This document shows positions 34,519-43,785 of a stretch of DNA of 64,000 nt, one piece after another; the stretch's first letter is position 1; each line of letters opens with the position of its first letter. The notes under the pieces are model-generated. The model ran no database searches. It saw only the letters and a list, made by a program, of their open reading frames with translations, and was not told the origin of the DNA. The stretch spans positions 372,001 through 436,000 of the forward strand of contig NZ_CANLYD010000002.1 of NCBI RefSeq assembly GCF_947495315.1, written 5' to 3'. This DNA is from an uncultured Aquimarina sp. Lineage in GTDB: Bacteria; Bacteroidota; Bacteroidia; Flavobacteriales; Flavobacteriaceae. Made by a program: the position numbers and the translations under genes.

Positions 34519-34556
34519 AAAAAATGCCTTGAAGTGGTTTTCAAGGCATTTTTTTT
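34519..34556 (+). terminator. Terminator of the small transcription unit
   Basis: A perfect 15-bp stem (34519-34533 with 34540-34554), a 6-base loop and a T run to 34556. No gene longer than 28 codons lies between it and recA, so it must end a small transcript. Confidence 0.93.
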
Positions 34557-34580
34557 ATTCAAAACCAGACTATTCTTGTC

Positions 34581-34610
34581 TTGCATATTACACTATGATT
34601 CGTACTTTTG
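34581..34610 (+). promoter_or_regulatory. trhO promoter, Bacteroidota type
   Basis: TTG (34581-34583), a 19-base spacer and TACTTTTG (34603-34610) match the TTG/TAnnTTTG consensus. It lies 43 bases before the trhO ATG. Confidence 0.8.
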
Positions 34611-34653
34611 CAGAAAGTAAATAAATTCTTTTAACTTAAAAAATTAGTATAGC

Positions 34654-35685
34654 ATGCAACTGTACAATAAATTAAGTGCAAAGGAGAGAGCTACTCTTAT
34701 TGAGGAGGCAGGTATGGAACGTCTTACACTCTCTTTCTACAAGTACGCACACATCGGTAATACTGAAATTTTCAGAAATCATCTTTTTATTCATTGGGAC
34801 GAACTAGACGTTCTGGGAAGAATCTATGTCGCTAATGAAGGCATTAATGGTCAATTATCCGTTCCGGCACCAAACTTTGAAGCATTCAAAAAACATTTAG
34901 ATAGTATTTCTTTTCTGGAGAATGTACGATTGAATATTGCCAGAGAACAGGATATCAAATCTTTCCTGAAATTGAAAGTGAAGATTCGTAAAAAAATTGT
35001 AGCAGATGGTTTAAATGATGAAACTTTTGATGTTACCAATAAGGGAGTTCATGTAGATGCTGAGAAGTTTAATCAATTGATTGAAGATCCGGAAACTGTA
35101 TTAGTAGATATGCGTAACCACTATGAGAGTGAGATTGGTCATTTTAAGGGGGCAGTAACTCCTGATGTAGATACCTTCAGAGATTCTTTGGATATTATTG
35201 AAGAAAATCTAAAAGAGCATAAAGAGGATAAGAAACTAGTAATGTATTGTACAGGTGGAATTCGATGCGAGAAAGCGAGTGCATATTATAAACATAAAGG
35301 TTTTAAAAATGTATTTCAATTAGAAGGTGGAATTATAGAATATGCCAGACAGGTAGAAGAAAAAGGATTAGAGAATAAATATCTAGGGAAAAATTTTGTT
35401 TTTGATCATCGAAGATCAGAACGAATTTCTGAAGATGTAATTTCTAATTGTCACCAGTGCGGAAAACCTTGTGATACCCACGTTAATTGCGAAAATGAAG
35501 CATGTCACCTCCTGTTCATTCAGTGTGAGGAATGTGCAACTGCTATGGATAGTTGTTGTTCTATAGAATGTAAAGAGATTAATAGCTTACCTTATGAAGA
35601 ACAAAAAGCATTGAGGAAAGGTAAGGGAAATAGTAATAAAATTTTTAAGAAAGGTCGTTCTGAAGTACTAAAATATAAGCAGTAA
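34654..35685 (+). CDS. trhO: tRNA uridine(34) hydroxylase, rhodanese family
   Basis: 343 residues. An N-terminal acylphosphatase-like domain (about 25-110) precedes a rhodanese domain (about 135-235) with the catalytic loop CTGGIRC (C199), then a cysteine-rich C-terminal segment (CHQCGKPC, CENEACH, CEECA, CCSIEC) typical of the YceA/TrhO family. TrhO uses prephenate-linked chemistry or oxygen to hydroxylate wobble uridine in tRNA. Transcribed from its own promoter. Confidence 0.9.
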   Translation: MQLYNKLSAKERATLIEEAGMERLTLSFYKYAHIGNTEIFRNHLFIHWDELDVLGRIYVANEGINGQLSVPAPNFEAFKKHLDSISFLENVRLNIAREQDIKSFLKLKVKIRKKIVADGLNDETFDVTNKGVHVDAEKFNQLIEDPETVLVDMRNHYESEIGHFKGAVTPDVDTFRDSLDIIEENLKEHKEDKKLVMYCTGGIRCEKASAYYKHKGFKNVFQLEGGIIEYARQVEEKGLENKYLGKNFVFDHRRSERISEDVISNCHQCGKPCDTHVNCENEACHLLFIQCEECATAMDSCCSIECKEINSLPYEEQKALRKGKGNSNKIFKKGRSEVLKYKQ

Positions 35686-35700
35686 CGCTAAAATGATTTA

Positions 35701-35735
35701 GATACTATGGTTTTAAAAGAAATCATAGTATCTTT
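35701..35735 (+). terminator. Probable trhO terminator
   Basis: A 12-bp stem (35701-35712 with 35721-35732, one G-U pair) followed by a short T-rich tail. Weaker than the others. Confidence 0.6.
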
Positions 35736-35831
35736 ATCGATTAAGATGTCGGATGTGTAAAACACTCGACCTAAGTAAGAATCATATTTGTTGTGTTTTA
35801 TCACAGACAAATTTCAATATAGCAAGAGAAT

Positions 35832-37115
35832 ATGGGGTGTAGTAGTTGTTCCTCCGGGAAAGACGGACAACCAAAAGGATGTAAGAATAATGGTACCTGC
35901 GGTACAGATGGTTGTAATAAGTTAACTGTTTTTGATTGGTTATCTAATATGTCGCTTCCTAGCGGTGTAGCTCCTTTTCATTGTGTGGAAATTCGTTTTA
36001 AAAACGGACGTAAAAACTTTTTCAAGAATACAGAAAATCTTTCATTGAGTATAGGGGATATTGTCGCTACAGAGGCTTCTCCAGGACATGATGTGGGTAT
36101 TGTTACACTTACAGGAGAGTTGGTGCGTATCCAAATGAAAAAGAAGAAGGTAGAGGTAGACAGTGAAGATGTTAAAAAAATATACCGAAAAGCATCACAA
36201 AAAGATATCGATATTTGGCAAAAAGCTAGAGATCGAGAGCAAGCAATACAAGTTCGTTCTAGAGAAATAGCAATTCGTCTGAAACTACAGATGAAAATCT
36301 CTGATATAGAGTTTCAGGGTGATGGTTCTAAATGTACTTTTTATTATACAGCAGAAGATAGGGTCGATTTCAGACAATTGATTAAAGAATTTGCACAAGA
36401 ATTTAGTACCAGAATAGAAATGCGCCAGATAGGTTTTCGCCAGGAAGCTGCTCGATTAGGTGGAATAGGTTCTTGCGGAAGAGAATTATGTTGTTCTACC
36501 TGGCTTACCGATTTTAGATCTGTAAATACTAGTGCCGCCAGATACCAGCAATTATCATTAAATCCTCAGAAACTGGCCGGTCAATGTGGTAAACTAAAAT
36601 GTTGCCTTAATTATGAACTGGATGCATATATTGATGCTTTAAAAGAGTTCCCTAAGACCGAGGTTAAACTCCATACCGAAAAAGGTACGGCTGTTTGTCA
36701 GAAAATTGATATATTCAAAGGGTATTTATGGTATGCTTATGAAGGAGAATGGATGAATTGGCATAAAATTTCTGCCGATCATGCAAATGAGATTATTGAA
36801 TCAAATAAAAAGAAAGAAACGGTAGCTAGCCTTGAAGAATTTGCTTCAGAACTCATTGAAGATACTAAAGTTGATTTTGAGAACGTTGTAGGACAAGATA
36901 GTCTTACGCGATTTGATCAACCAAAAAGAAGCAATAGAAGGAGGAATAAAAACCGAAACAGAAATAAAAAGAAAGTTTCTGTAGAAAAGCAAAAACCAAC
37001 TTCTCAAAAACCAAAAGAAGGAAATACTGAGAGCAAAAACTCAAATAGGAAAAAAAACAACCAACGTAATAAAAAACGTAAACCACAGCAGCGCAAGAAT
37101 AATGATAAATCGTAG
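35832..37115 (+). CDS. ricT: PSP1/RicT (YaaT) family protein
   Basis: 427 residues. A cysteine-rich N-terminus (CSSC, CKNNGTCGTDGCN) leads into the PSP1 core (about 50-270) with GSCGRELCCSTWL and GQCGKLKCCLNYE, whose cysteines are those that hold an Fe-S cluster in RicT. The C-terminal 100 residues are a basic, N/K/R-rich tail. In Bacillus, RicT acts with RicA and RicF in RNA processing. In flavobacteria this gene commonly precedes gldH, as here, overlapping it by 14 bases. Confidence 0.88.
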   Translation: MGCSSCSSGKDGQPKGCKNNGTCGTDGCNKLTVFDWLSNMSLPSGVAPFHCVEIRFKNGRKNFFKNTENLSLSIGDIVATEASPGHDVGIVTLTGELVRIQMKKKKVEVDSEDVKKIYRKASQKDIDIWQKARDREQAIQVRSREIAIRLKLQMKISDIEFQGDGSKCTFYYTAEDRVDFRQLIKEFAQEFSTRIEMRQIGFRQEAARLGGIGSCGRELCCSTWLTDFRSVNTSAARYQQLSLNPQKLAGQCGKLKCCLNYELDAYIDALKEFPKTEVKLHTEKGTAVCQKIDIFKGYLWYAYEGEWMNWHKISADHANEIIESNKKKETVASLEEFASELIEDTKVDFENVVGQDSLTRFDQPKRSNRRRNKNRNRNKKKVSVEKQKPTSQKPKEGNTESKNSNRKKNNQRNKKRKPQQRKNNDKS

Positions 37116-37596
37116 GTTTTTTACATTACTTTTTCTGTTAATAGGTATTGTTTCTTGTGATGACACAAGAGTTTTTGACGAATATAAAACAGTATCAAAC
37201 TCTTGGGAAAAAGATGAAAAGATACGTTTTACCTTACCCGAACTTGATTCATTACAACGATATAATCTATTTATCAATGTAAGAAACACGAACGACTATA
37301 AGTTTAGTAATCTGTTTTTGATTAGTGAGATGGAGTTTCCGAACGGCAAAATAGTTACAGATACTTTAGAATATGAAATGGCAAAACCAAATGGAGAATG
37401 GTTAGGTATTGGTTTTACGGATGTAAAAGAAAGTAAACTTTGGTATAAAACAAATGTAAATTTTGCAGAAAAAGGAGTATATAAAGTGGTACTTCAGCAT
37501 GCAATGAGAAAAAATGGAGAGACACTTGGAATAAATTCTTTGGAAGGAATTACTGATATAGGTTTTAGAATAGAATTTGCAGAAAACCCTAAATAA
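37102..37596 (+). CDS. gldH: Gliding motility lipoprotein GldH
   Basis: 164 residues. The lipoprotein signal ends at C19 (GIVSCDD). The mature part has the GldH pattern FDEYKTVSNSWEKDE, YNLFINVRNTNDYKFSNLFL and GEWLGIGFTDVKESKLWYK. GldH is needed for flavobacterial gliding and the linked T9SS. It overlaps the end of ricT by 14 bases, and the penicillin-binding protein gene starts one base after it, so the three are co-transcribed. Confidence 0.93.
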   Translation: MINRRFFTLLFLLIGIVSCDDTRVFDEYKTVSNSWEKDEKIRFTLPELDSLQRYNLFINVRNTNDYKFSNLFLISEMEFPNGKIVTDTLEYEMAKPNGEWLGIGFTDVKESKLWYKTNVNFAEKGVYKVVLQHAMRKNGETLGINSLEGITDIGFRIEFAENPK

Positions 37597-37597
37597 T

Positions 37598-39928
37598 ATG
37601 GCTAAAGCAACACCCAAATCAACAAGAAAAACATCAAAAACCCCTCAATTAGATGTGTTCAAATACATAAAGTGGTTTTGGATCACTTTTGCGTCAGGAA
37701 TATTTTTGGCAATATTAGTATTCCTTTTTGCCAGTTGGGGATATTTTGGAGAAATGCCAGGTTTTGATGAATTAGAAAACCCTCAAAATGATTTAGCAAC
37801 TCAGATTATTTCTTCTGATGGAAAGCAAATAGGAACTTTTTTTAAAGAAAACAGAACTCCTGTTAATTTTGAAGATTTAGCTCCAGACTTGGTTAATGCT
37901 TTGGTAGCAACAGAAGACGCACGCTATTATGAACATTCTGGTATAGATGCTAGAGGAACGATTCGTGCTTTTGCCTTTTTAGGCAAAAAAGGAGGTGCAA
38001 GTACCATTACACAACAGTTGGCAAAACTTCTTTTTACTGGAACAAGATCAAAAGGATGGCAACGGTATACCCAAAAAATTAAGGAGTGGGTAATCGCTAC
38101 TCGATTAGAAAGACAGTATACCAAGGATGAGATCATGGCAATGTATCTCAATAAATACGATTTCCTTAATCAGGCGATAGGTATAAGTTCTGCCTCTCGT
38201 ATTTATTTTAATAAAACACCAAAAGACCTTAAGAAAGAAGAAGCAGCAGTGCTAGTAGGGATGTTAAAGAATTCTTCGCTTTTTAATCCGTTAAGAAGAC
38301 CAGAATTAGTAAAAAACAGACGTGATGTAGTTTTGTCTCAGATGGCAAAATATGAATATATTTCTACTCAAGAAAAAGATAGTTTACAACAACTACCCTT
38401 AAATTTAGATTATGCACCAGAAGGTCATTCTGACGGAATAGCTACTTATTTTAGAGAATATGTAAGAAGTTGGATGGGGAAATGGGTGGAAAAAAACCCA
38501 AAAGGAGAAGATGAAGACGGAAATCCTCAATACTATAATATTTATAGAGATGGACTAAGAATTAATGTTACTATTGATTCGAGAATGCAGAAATATGCAG
38601 AGGAATCTGTTCAGGAACATATGTCTAACTTACAAAAAGAGTTTGATAAACAGGAACAGAAAAATAAAACAGCGCCTTTTAGAGATTTAACTAAGCAAGA
38701 AGTTGAAGGAATAGTTAAAAGAGCTATTAGAAGTTCTGCAAGAAGAAAAAAAATGTTATCTCAGAATAAGAGTGAAAAAGATATTCTAAAATCTTTTGAT
38801 GTTAAAACTGAGATGAAAATATTTTCCTGGAAAGGTTATATAGATACTATTATGACTCCAAGAGATTCTATTTTGTATTATAAAAGATTTTTAAGATCAG
38901 GGATGATGTCTATGGAACCGCAAACAGGCCAGGTTAAGGCCTGGGTTGGAGGTGTTGATATTAAGCATTTTCAGTATGATCACGTGTATCAAGGAGCACG
39001 TCAGGTAGGTTCTACTTTTAAGCCTTTTGTATATGCAACAGCAATAGATCAACTTAAATTATCTCCTTGTGATACGTTACCGATGTCCCAAATCACAATT
39101 CCTGCGGGATCACATGGTGTAATGGAGGATTGGACTCCAAAGAACAGCGATGCTAAATATACAGGATATCTAAGTCTTAAAGAAGCACTTGCAAAGTCTG
39201 TGAATACTATTTCTGCTCGTTTAATGGATCGTATTGGTCCGGAACCTATTGTAAGATTAGCAAAAAAATCTGGAGTAGAATCAGAAGTTATAGAAGTTGC
39301 CTCTATAGCATTAGGATCTGTAGATCTTAAGTTATCAGAGATGGTAGGTGCATATAGTACTTTTGCCAATGAAGGAATTTATAATAAACCAGTAATGATT
39401 ACTAGTGTTGAAGATAAAAATGGTACAACCTTGTATCAATTTGAACCAGAAACACGGGATGTGATCAGTAAGGAAGCAGCATATGTAACGCTAAACTTGC
39501 TAGAAGGAGTTACCCAATCAGGATCTGGAGCACGTCTTAGATCTGGACCTTCTAATAGATATGATTATAAAAACGTGATTACTGGATATCCTTACCAATT
39601 TACGAATCCAATTGCTGGTAAAACAGGGACAACACAGAATCAAAGTGATGGATGGTTTATGGGTATAGTTCCTAATCTTTGTACAGGTGTTTGGGTTGGA
39701 GGAGATGATCGTGCTACTCACTTTAGTTCTGTAAAATATGGACAAGGAGCTACTATGGCATTGCCAATATGGGCATTATATATGAGAAAGTGTTATGCCG
39801 ATAAAACACTTAAAGTATCGAAAGATGGGTTTAAAAAGCCAGAGAATCTAACAATAGAAGTGGATTGCAAAGAGTTTAAGGAAAATATAAAGATAGAGGA
39901 TCCTATAGAAGATGAGTTTGGTCTTTAG
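37598..39928 (+). CDS. Class A penicillin-binding protein 1A, first copy
   Basis: 776 residues from the ATG at 37598, one base after gldH; an upstream ATG at 37577 overlaps gldH and is less likely. Parts: membrane helix (about 28-48), GT51 glycosyltransferase (about 65-250; ATEDARYYEH, GASTITQQLAKLL), and transpeptidase with S472-TFK, SVN and K675-TG (GKTGTTQNQSDGW). It polymerises and cross-links peptidoglycan in the periplasm. A closely similar second copy follows 20 bases downstream. Confidence 0.95.
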   Translation: MAKATPKSTRKTSKTPQLDVFKYIKWFWITFASGIFLAILVFLFASWGYFGEMPGFDELENPQNDLATQIISSDGKQIGTFFKENRTPVNFEDLAPDLVNALVATEDARYYEHSGIDARGTIRAFAFLGKKGGASTITQQLAKLLFTGTRSKGWQRYTQKIKEWVIATRLERQYTKDEIMAMYLNKYDFLNQAIGISSASRIYFNKTPKDLKKEEAAVLVGMLKNSSLFNPLRRPELVKNRRDVVLSQMAKYEYISTQEKDSLQQLPLNLDYAPEGHSDGIATYFREYVRSWMGKWVEKNPKGEDEDGNPQYYNIYRDGLRINVTIDSRMQKYAEESVQEHMSNLQKEFDKQEQKNKTAPFRDLTKQEVEGIVKRAIRSSARRKKMLSQNKSEKDILKSFDVKTEMKIFSWKGYIDTIMTPRDSILYYKRFLRSGMMSMEPQTGQVKAWVGGVDIKHFQYDHVYQGARQVGSTFKPFVYATAIDQLKLSPCDTLPMSQITIPAGSHGVMEDWTPKNSDAKYTGYLSLKEALAKSVNTISARLMDRIGPEPIVRLAKKSGVESEVIEVASIALGSVDLKLSEMVGAYSTFANEGIYNKPVMITSVEDKNGTTLYQFEPETRDVISKEAAYVTLNLLEGVTQSGSGARLRSGPSNRYDYKNVITGYPYQFTNPIAGKTGTTQNQSDGWFMGIVPNLCTGVWVGGDDRATHFSSVKYGQGATMALPIWALYMRKCYADKTLKVSKDGFKKPENLTIEVDCKEFKENIKIEDPIEDEFGL

Positions 39929-39948
39929 ATTATAATCATTAAGCTAGA

Positions 39949-42273
39949 ATGGAGCAATCGGTTTTTAAAGCAAAAAGGGATAGACAACCAGTCAATTTTA
40001 ATACACGTAAATATGTTAGATATTTCTGGATTGCCTTCATCGCTGTTTTGACCATTGTAATCTTTTTATTTCTTCTGGCTAGCTGGGGTGCTTTAGGTGA
40101 AATGCCAACCTTCGAGCAATTGGAAAACCCTAAAAATGATTTGGCTGCTCAGATTATATCATCTGACGGTGAGCAATTAGGAACTATTTTTAAGCCTAAT
40201 GAGAATAGAACTCCAATAACTTATAATGAATTACCACCACACCTTGTAAATGCTTTAATCGCTACCGAAGATGTTCGTTTTTATGAACATTCGGGAGTGG
40301 ATGCAAGAGGTACTATGAGAGCTTTCACTTCGTTAGGTAGAAGGGGAGGAGCAAGTACGATCACCCAACAATTGGCCAGATTACTTTTTATAGGTCTCCG
40401 ATCGAAAAATTGGGACAAATATACTCAGAAAATTAGGGAATGGGTAATTGCTGCTCGCTTGGAAAGGCAATATACAAAAGATGAAATTATAGTCATGTAT
40501 TTAAATAAATATGACTTCGCTAGACAAGCTATTGGCATAGGATCAGCATCGAGAATTTATTTTAATAAAAAACCGAAGGATCTAAATATACAAGAATCTG
40601 CAGTGCTTATAGGGATGCTAAAAAGCGCAACCATATATAATCCAAAAACTAGATTAAAAAATGCCATTGATAGAAGAAATACAGTAATAAGCCAGATGGC
40701 TAAATACGGATATCTGACGGTTCAAGAAAAAGATAGTTTGCAAAAAACTCCCTTAATACTTGATTACAAGTCAGAAGGATATTCTGAAGGTAGCGCTACT
40801 TACGTTAGAATGCAAGTAAAAAAGTGGGTGGAAAAATGGATTAAGTTAAACCCTAAGGGAAAAAATAAAGAAGGTGAATTAGAATACTATGATATCTATG
40901 GAGATGGCTTAAAAATCTACGTGACTATTGATTCTCGCATGCAGAAATATGCAGAAGAAGCAGTTACGGAACATATGAGTAATCTACAGAAAGAGTTTGA
41001 TAAGCAAGAACAAAATAATAGTACTTCACCATTTAGGGGTATTTCAAGTCTACAAGTAAATAATATAGTAAAAGAAGCTATTAGAACTTCTTCCAGAAGA
41101 AAAAGAATGCTCGATTTGGGTAAAAGTGAAAAAGAGATTCTAACCTCTTTTGATAAGAAAGTAGAGATGAAAGTGTTTTCCTGGAAGGGGATCAAGGATA
41201 CTGTAATGACTCCACGTGATTCTATTTTGTTTTACAAAAAGTTTTTACATACTGGATTGATGTCTATGAATCCTCAAACTGGAGAAGTAAAAGCTTGGGT
41301 CGGAGGTATTAATCACAAATATTTTAAATATGATCATGTGAATCAGGGAACACGACAAGTGGGGTCTACATTTAAACCATTTGTGTATGCCACTGCTATT
41401 GATCAACTAAAATATTCACCTTGTTATAAAATACCAAGGGCAAAAGTGACTATACCTGTCGGAAAGCATGGAGTATCAGGTAAAGATTGGACTCCGACGA
41501 ATACAGATGGAAATTATGTAGGATCTGTAACCCTTAAAGATGCGTTAGCAGGGTCGGTCAATACCGTTTCTGCTCGATTAATTGATAGAATAGGACCAGA
41601 ACCGGTTATCAATTTGGCTAAAAAGTTAGGTATAGAATCAGATATAGATACGGTCGCATCGATATCTTTGGGAACTGAAAATCTTAAGTTATCTGAGATG
41701 GTAGGAGCATACAGTACTTTTGCAAATGAAGGAATATATGTCAAACCTTTCATAATTTCTCATATTACGGATAAGAATGGAATATTATTGTATGATAATT
41801 TTCCTGAAAGAAAAGATGTAATTAGCAAAGAATCTGCATATATGACTCTTAATTTGATGGAAGGTGTTACGCAAACTGGATCGGGTAAAAGACTTAGAAC
41901 AGAAGCTTCTGATCAATATCTTTATAAGAATGTAGTTACAGGTCACCCATACAGATTTACAAATCCCATTGCTGGAAAAACAGGAACTACCCAAAATCAG
42001 AGTGATGGATGGTTTATGGGTATTGTTCCTAATCTTTGTACTGGAGTTTGGGTCGGAGGAGATAATAGATCAACACATTTTCAATCTACAACATATGGAG
42101 CAGGAGCGACTATGGCACTTCCGATTTGGGCGCTCTACATGAAAAAATGTTATGGGGATGATAATTTGGATATTTCAAAATCTGAATTTCAAAAACCTGA
42201 AAACCTTTCCATTGAGTTAGATTGCGAAATCTATGAAAAAAGGAATAAGGTAGATGATGAACTTGGTTTTTAG
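39949..42273 (+). CDS. Class A penicillin-binding protein 1A, second copy
   Basis: 774 residues with the same layout as the preceding gene: membrane helix, GT51 domain (ATEDVRFYEHSGVDARGTM, GASTITQQLARLL) and transpeptidase with S473-TFK, SVN and KTG. The two proteins look like products of a tandem duplication, similar over the full length and differing most at the N-terminus, with all catalytic residues kept in both. The C-termini (NLTIEVDCKEF versus NLSIELDCEIY) also match. Confidence 0.95.
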   Translation: MEQSVFKAKRDRQPVNFNTRKYVRYFWIAFIAVLTIVIFLFLLASWGALGEMPTFEQLENPKNDLAAQIISSDGEQLGTIFKPNENRTPITYNELPPHLVNALIATEDVRFYEHSGVDARGTMRAFTSLGRRGGASTITQQLARLLFIGLRSKNWDKYTQKIREWVIAARLERQYTKDEIIVMYLNKYDFARQAIGIGSASRIYFNKKPKDLNIQESAVLIGMLKSATIYNPKTRLKNAIDRRNTVISQMAKYGYLTVQEKDSLQKTPLILDYKSEGYSEGSATYVRMQVKKWVEKWIKLNPKGKNKEGELEYYDIYGDGLKIYVTIDSRMQKYAEEAVTEHMSNLQKEFDKQEQNNSTSPFRGISSLQVNNIVKEAIRTSSRRKRMLDLGKSEKEILTSFDKKVEMKVFSWKGIKDTVMTPRDSILFYKKFLHTGLMSMNPQTGEVKAWVGGINHKYFKYDHVNQGTRQVGSTFKPFVYATAIDQLKYSPCYKIPRAKVTIPVGKHGVSGKDWTPTNTDGNYVGSVTLKDALAGSVNTVSARLIDRIGPEPVINLAKKLGIESDIDTVASISLGTENLKLSEMVGAYSTFANEGIYVKPFIISHITDKNGILLYDNFPERKDVISKESAYMTLNLMEGVTQTGSGKRLRTEASDQYLYKNVVTGHPYRFTNPIAGKTGTTQNQSDGWFMGIVPNLCTGVWVGGDNRSTHFQSTTYGAGATMALPIWALYMKKCYGDDNLDISKSEFQKPENLSIELDCEIYEKRNKVDDELGF

Positions 42274-42372
42274 TCTCTTATATAAATATCATTAAATATT
42301 TCTAAAACTATGAGTGTTCAAACGTTTTAGTACTATTTTTTTAGTACTTTTAATCTGCTAAAATTGAACACT

Positions 42373-43074
42373 ATGATTCGTAAAACAGTGGGTGGAGTTG
42401 TTGAAGCTACAGAAGGCGTAAAAGACAACATGACTTTTATGCTTGGAGGTTTTGGGCTTTGCGGAATACCAGAAAATTCTATTGCAGAATTAGTAAAGAA
42501 AAACATAAAAGGATTGACTTGCATTTCTAATAACGCAGGTGTTGACGATTTCGGATTAGGACTGTTGCTTCAGCAAAAACAAATCAAAAAAATGGTTTCT
42601 TCTTATGTAGGTGAGAATGATGAATTCGAGCGTCAGATGTTAAGTGGAGAGCTAGATGTAGAACTTATTCCTCAAGGGACATTAGCGGAGCGATGTAAGG
42701 CCGCACAAGGTGGATTTCCGGCATTTTATACGCCAGCAGGTTACGGAACTGAAGTAGCTGAAGGAAAAGAGACCAGAGAGTTTAATGGCAAAATGTATAT
42801 ACTAGAAAAAGCTTTTAAAGCGGACTTTGCTTTTGTAAAGGCTTGGAAAGGAGATGAAGCGGGAAACCTAATTTTTAAAGGTACAGCCAGAAATTTTAAT
42901 CCTTGTATGTGTGGAGCTGCAAAAATTACGGTGGCAGAAGTAGAAGAATTAGTTCCTGCAGGAACCTTGGATCCGGATCATGTACATATTCCTGGGATTT
43001 TTGTGCAAAGAATTTTTCAGGGAGAAAGATATGAGAAGAGAATTGAACAACGAACTGTTCGAAAGAAAGAATAA
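42373..43074 (+). CDS. scoA: 3-oxoacid CoA-transferase subunit A
   Basis: 233 residues from the ATG at 42373; a TTG at 42364 adds three residues. The family signature [19 protein letters not shown] is near the N-terminus, with [11 protein letters not shown] and [15 protein letters not shown] later. With subunit B it transfers CoA between succinyl-CoA and acetoacetate or a related 3-oxoacid. A peroxiredoxin gene separates it from subunit B, which is unusual. Direct repeats TTTTAGTACT lie upstream. Confidence 0.93.
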   Translation: MIRKTVGGVVEATEGVKDNMTFMLGGFGLCGIPENSIAELVKKNIKGLTCISNNAGVDDFGLGLLLQQKQIKKMVSSYVGENDEFERQMLSGELDVELIPQGTLAERCKAAQGGFPAFYTPAGYGTEVAEGKETREFNGKMYILEKAFKADFAFVKAWKGDEAGNLIFKGTARNFNPCMCGAAKITVAEVEELVPAGTLDPDHVHIPGIFVQRIFQGERYEKRIEQRTVRKKE

Positions 43075-43116
43075 CAATAAGTAAAAAAAGCTTTTAAAAC
43101 TTAAAACACACAAATC

Positions 43117-43758
43117 ATGGCGGTATTACGATTAGGAGATGAAGCACCAAACTTCACGGCGCAAACAACAGAAGGAGAAATTGATTTTCATAATTGGTTA
43201 GGAGATAGCTGGGGGATTTTATTTTCACATCCCGCAGACTATACACCAGTATGTACAACAGAACTTGGAACTGTGGCAAAGTATACTGATGAATTTAATA
43301 AGCGAAATGTAAAGGTGGCTGCACTGAGTGTCGATGGATTGGAATCGCATCGTGGATGGATTAAAGATATTAATGAAACTCAAGATACAAATGTCAATTT
43401 TCCGATTATCGCAGATGAAGATAGAAAGGTATCTGAGCTGTATGACATGATTCACCCTAAAGCTGATAGCCAGCTGACGGTTCGTTCTGTTTTTATAATA
43501 GGACCTGATAAGACAATAAAACTTACAATTACTTATCCTGCTTCTACTGGACGTAATTTCGATGAGTTATTAAGAGTTATAGATTCATTACAATTGACAG
43601 CATATCATAAAGTCGCTACTCCTGCTAACTGGAATCAAGGAGAAGATTGTGTAATATCTCCTTCGGTAAGTAATGAAGAAATACCTGCATTATTTCCTAA
43701 GGGACATACAGAGATCAAACCTTATTTAAGAATGACTCCGCAACCTAATGTGAATTAA
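43117..43758 (+). CDS. Peroxiredoxin, Prx6 (1-Cys) type
   Basis: 213 residues. The peroxidatic cysteine C46 lies in TPVCTTEL, with HPADYTP just before and the conserved arginine in QLTVRSVFII. Length and the long C-terminal domain (about 165-213) fit the Prx6 subfamily. It reduces peroxides in the cytoplasm. It lies between the two CoA-transferase subunit genes with short gaps (42 and 27 bases) and so appears co-transcribed with them. Confidence 0.93.
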   Translation: MAVLRLGDEAPNFTAQTTEGEIDFHNWLGDSWGILFSHPADYTPVCTTELGTVAKYTDEFNKRNVKVAALSVDGLESHRGWIKDINETQDTNVNFPIIADEDRKVSELYDMIHPKADSQLTVRSVFIIGPDKTIKLTITYPASTGRNFDELLRVIDSLQLTAYHKVATPANWNQGEDCVISPSVSNEEIPALFPKGHTEIKPYLRMTPQPNVN

Positions 43759-43785
43759 TTCTTATAAAATTAGAAGAAAACAATT

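Larger units (their letters stand above)
34330..34556 (+). ncRNA. Candidate structured small RNA
   Basis: Three hairpins follow one another. The first pairs 34412-34425 with 34430-34443 (14 bp, one G-U, 4-base loop). The second pairs 34452-34470 with 34500-34517 (12 perfect pairs plus a bulged extension). The third is the terminator at 34519-34556. With the ECF-type promoter upstream this would give a transcript of about 225 bases. It may be a regulatory RNA, a message for the 28-residue peptide, or both. No match to 6S RNA or tmRNA was seen. Confidence 0.4.
34153..34653. other. Intergenic region containing a small transcription unit
   Basis: 500 bases between divergent recA and trhO. It contains, in order, AT-rich recA upstream DNA, an ECF-type promoter (34296-34324), a structured segment with a 28-codon ORF, a terminator (34519-34556), and the trhO promoter (34581-34610). 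Confidence 0.75.

Noticed and set aside
34330..34556. 6S RNA or tmRNA
   Set aside because: The three hairpins are separate stems followed by a terminator; there is no long open 6S-type bubble, no tRNA-like end and no tag sequence.
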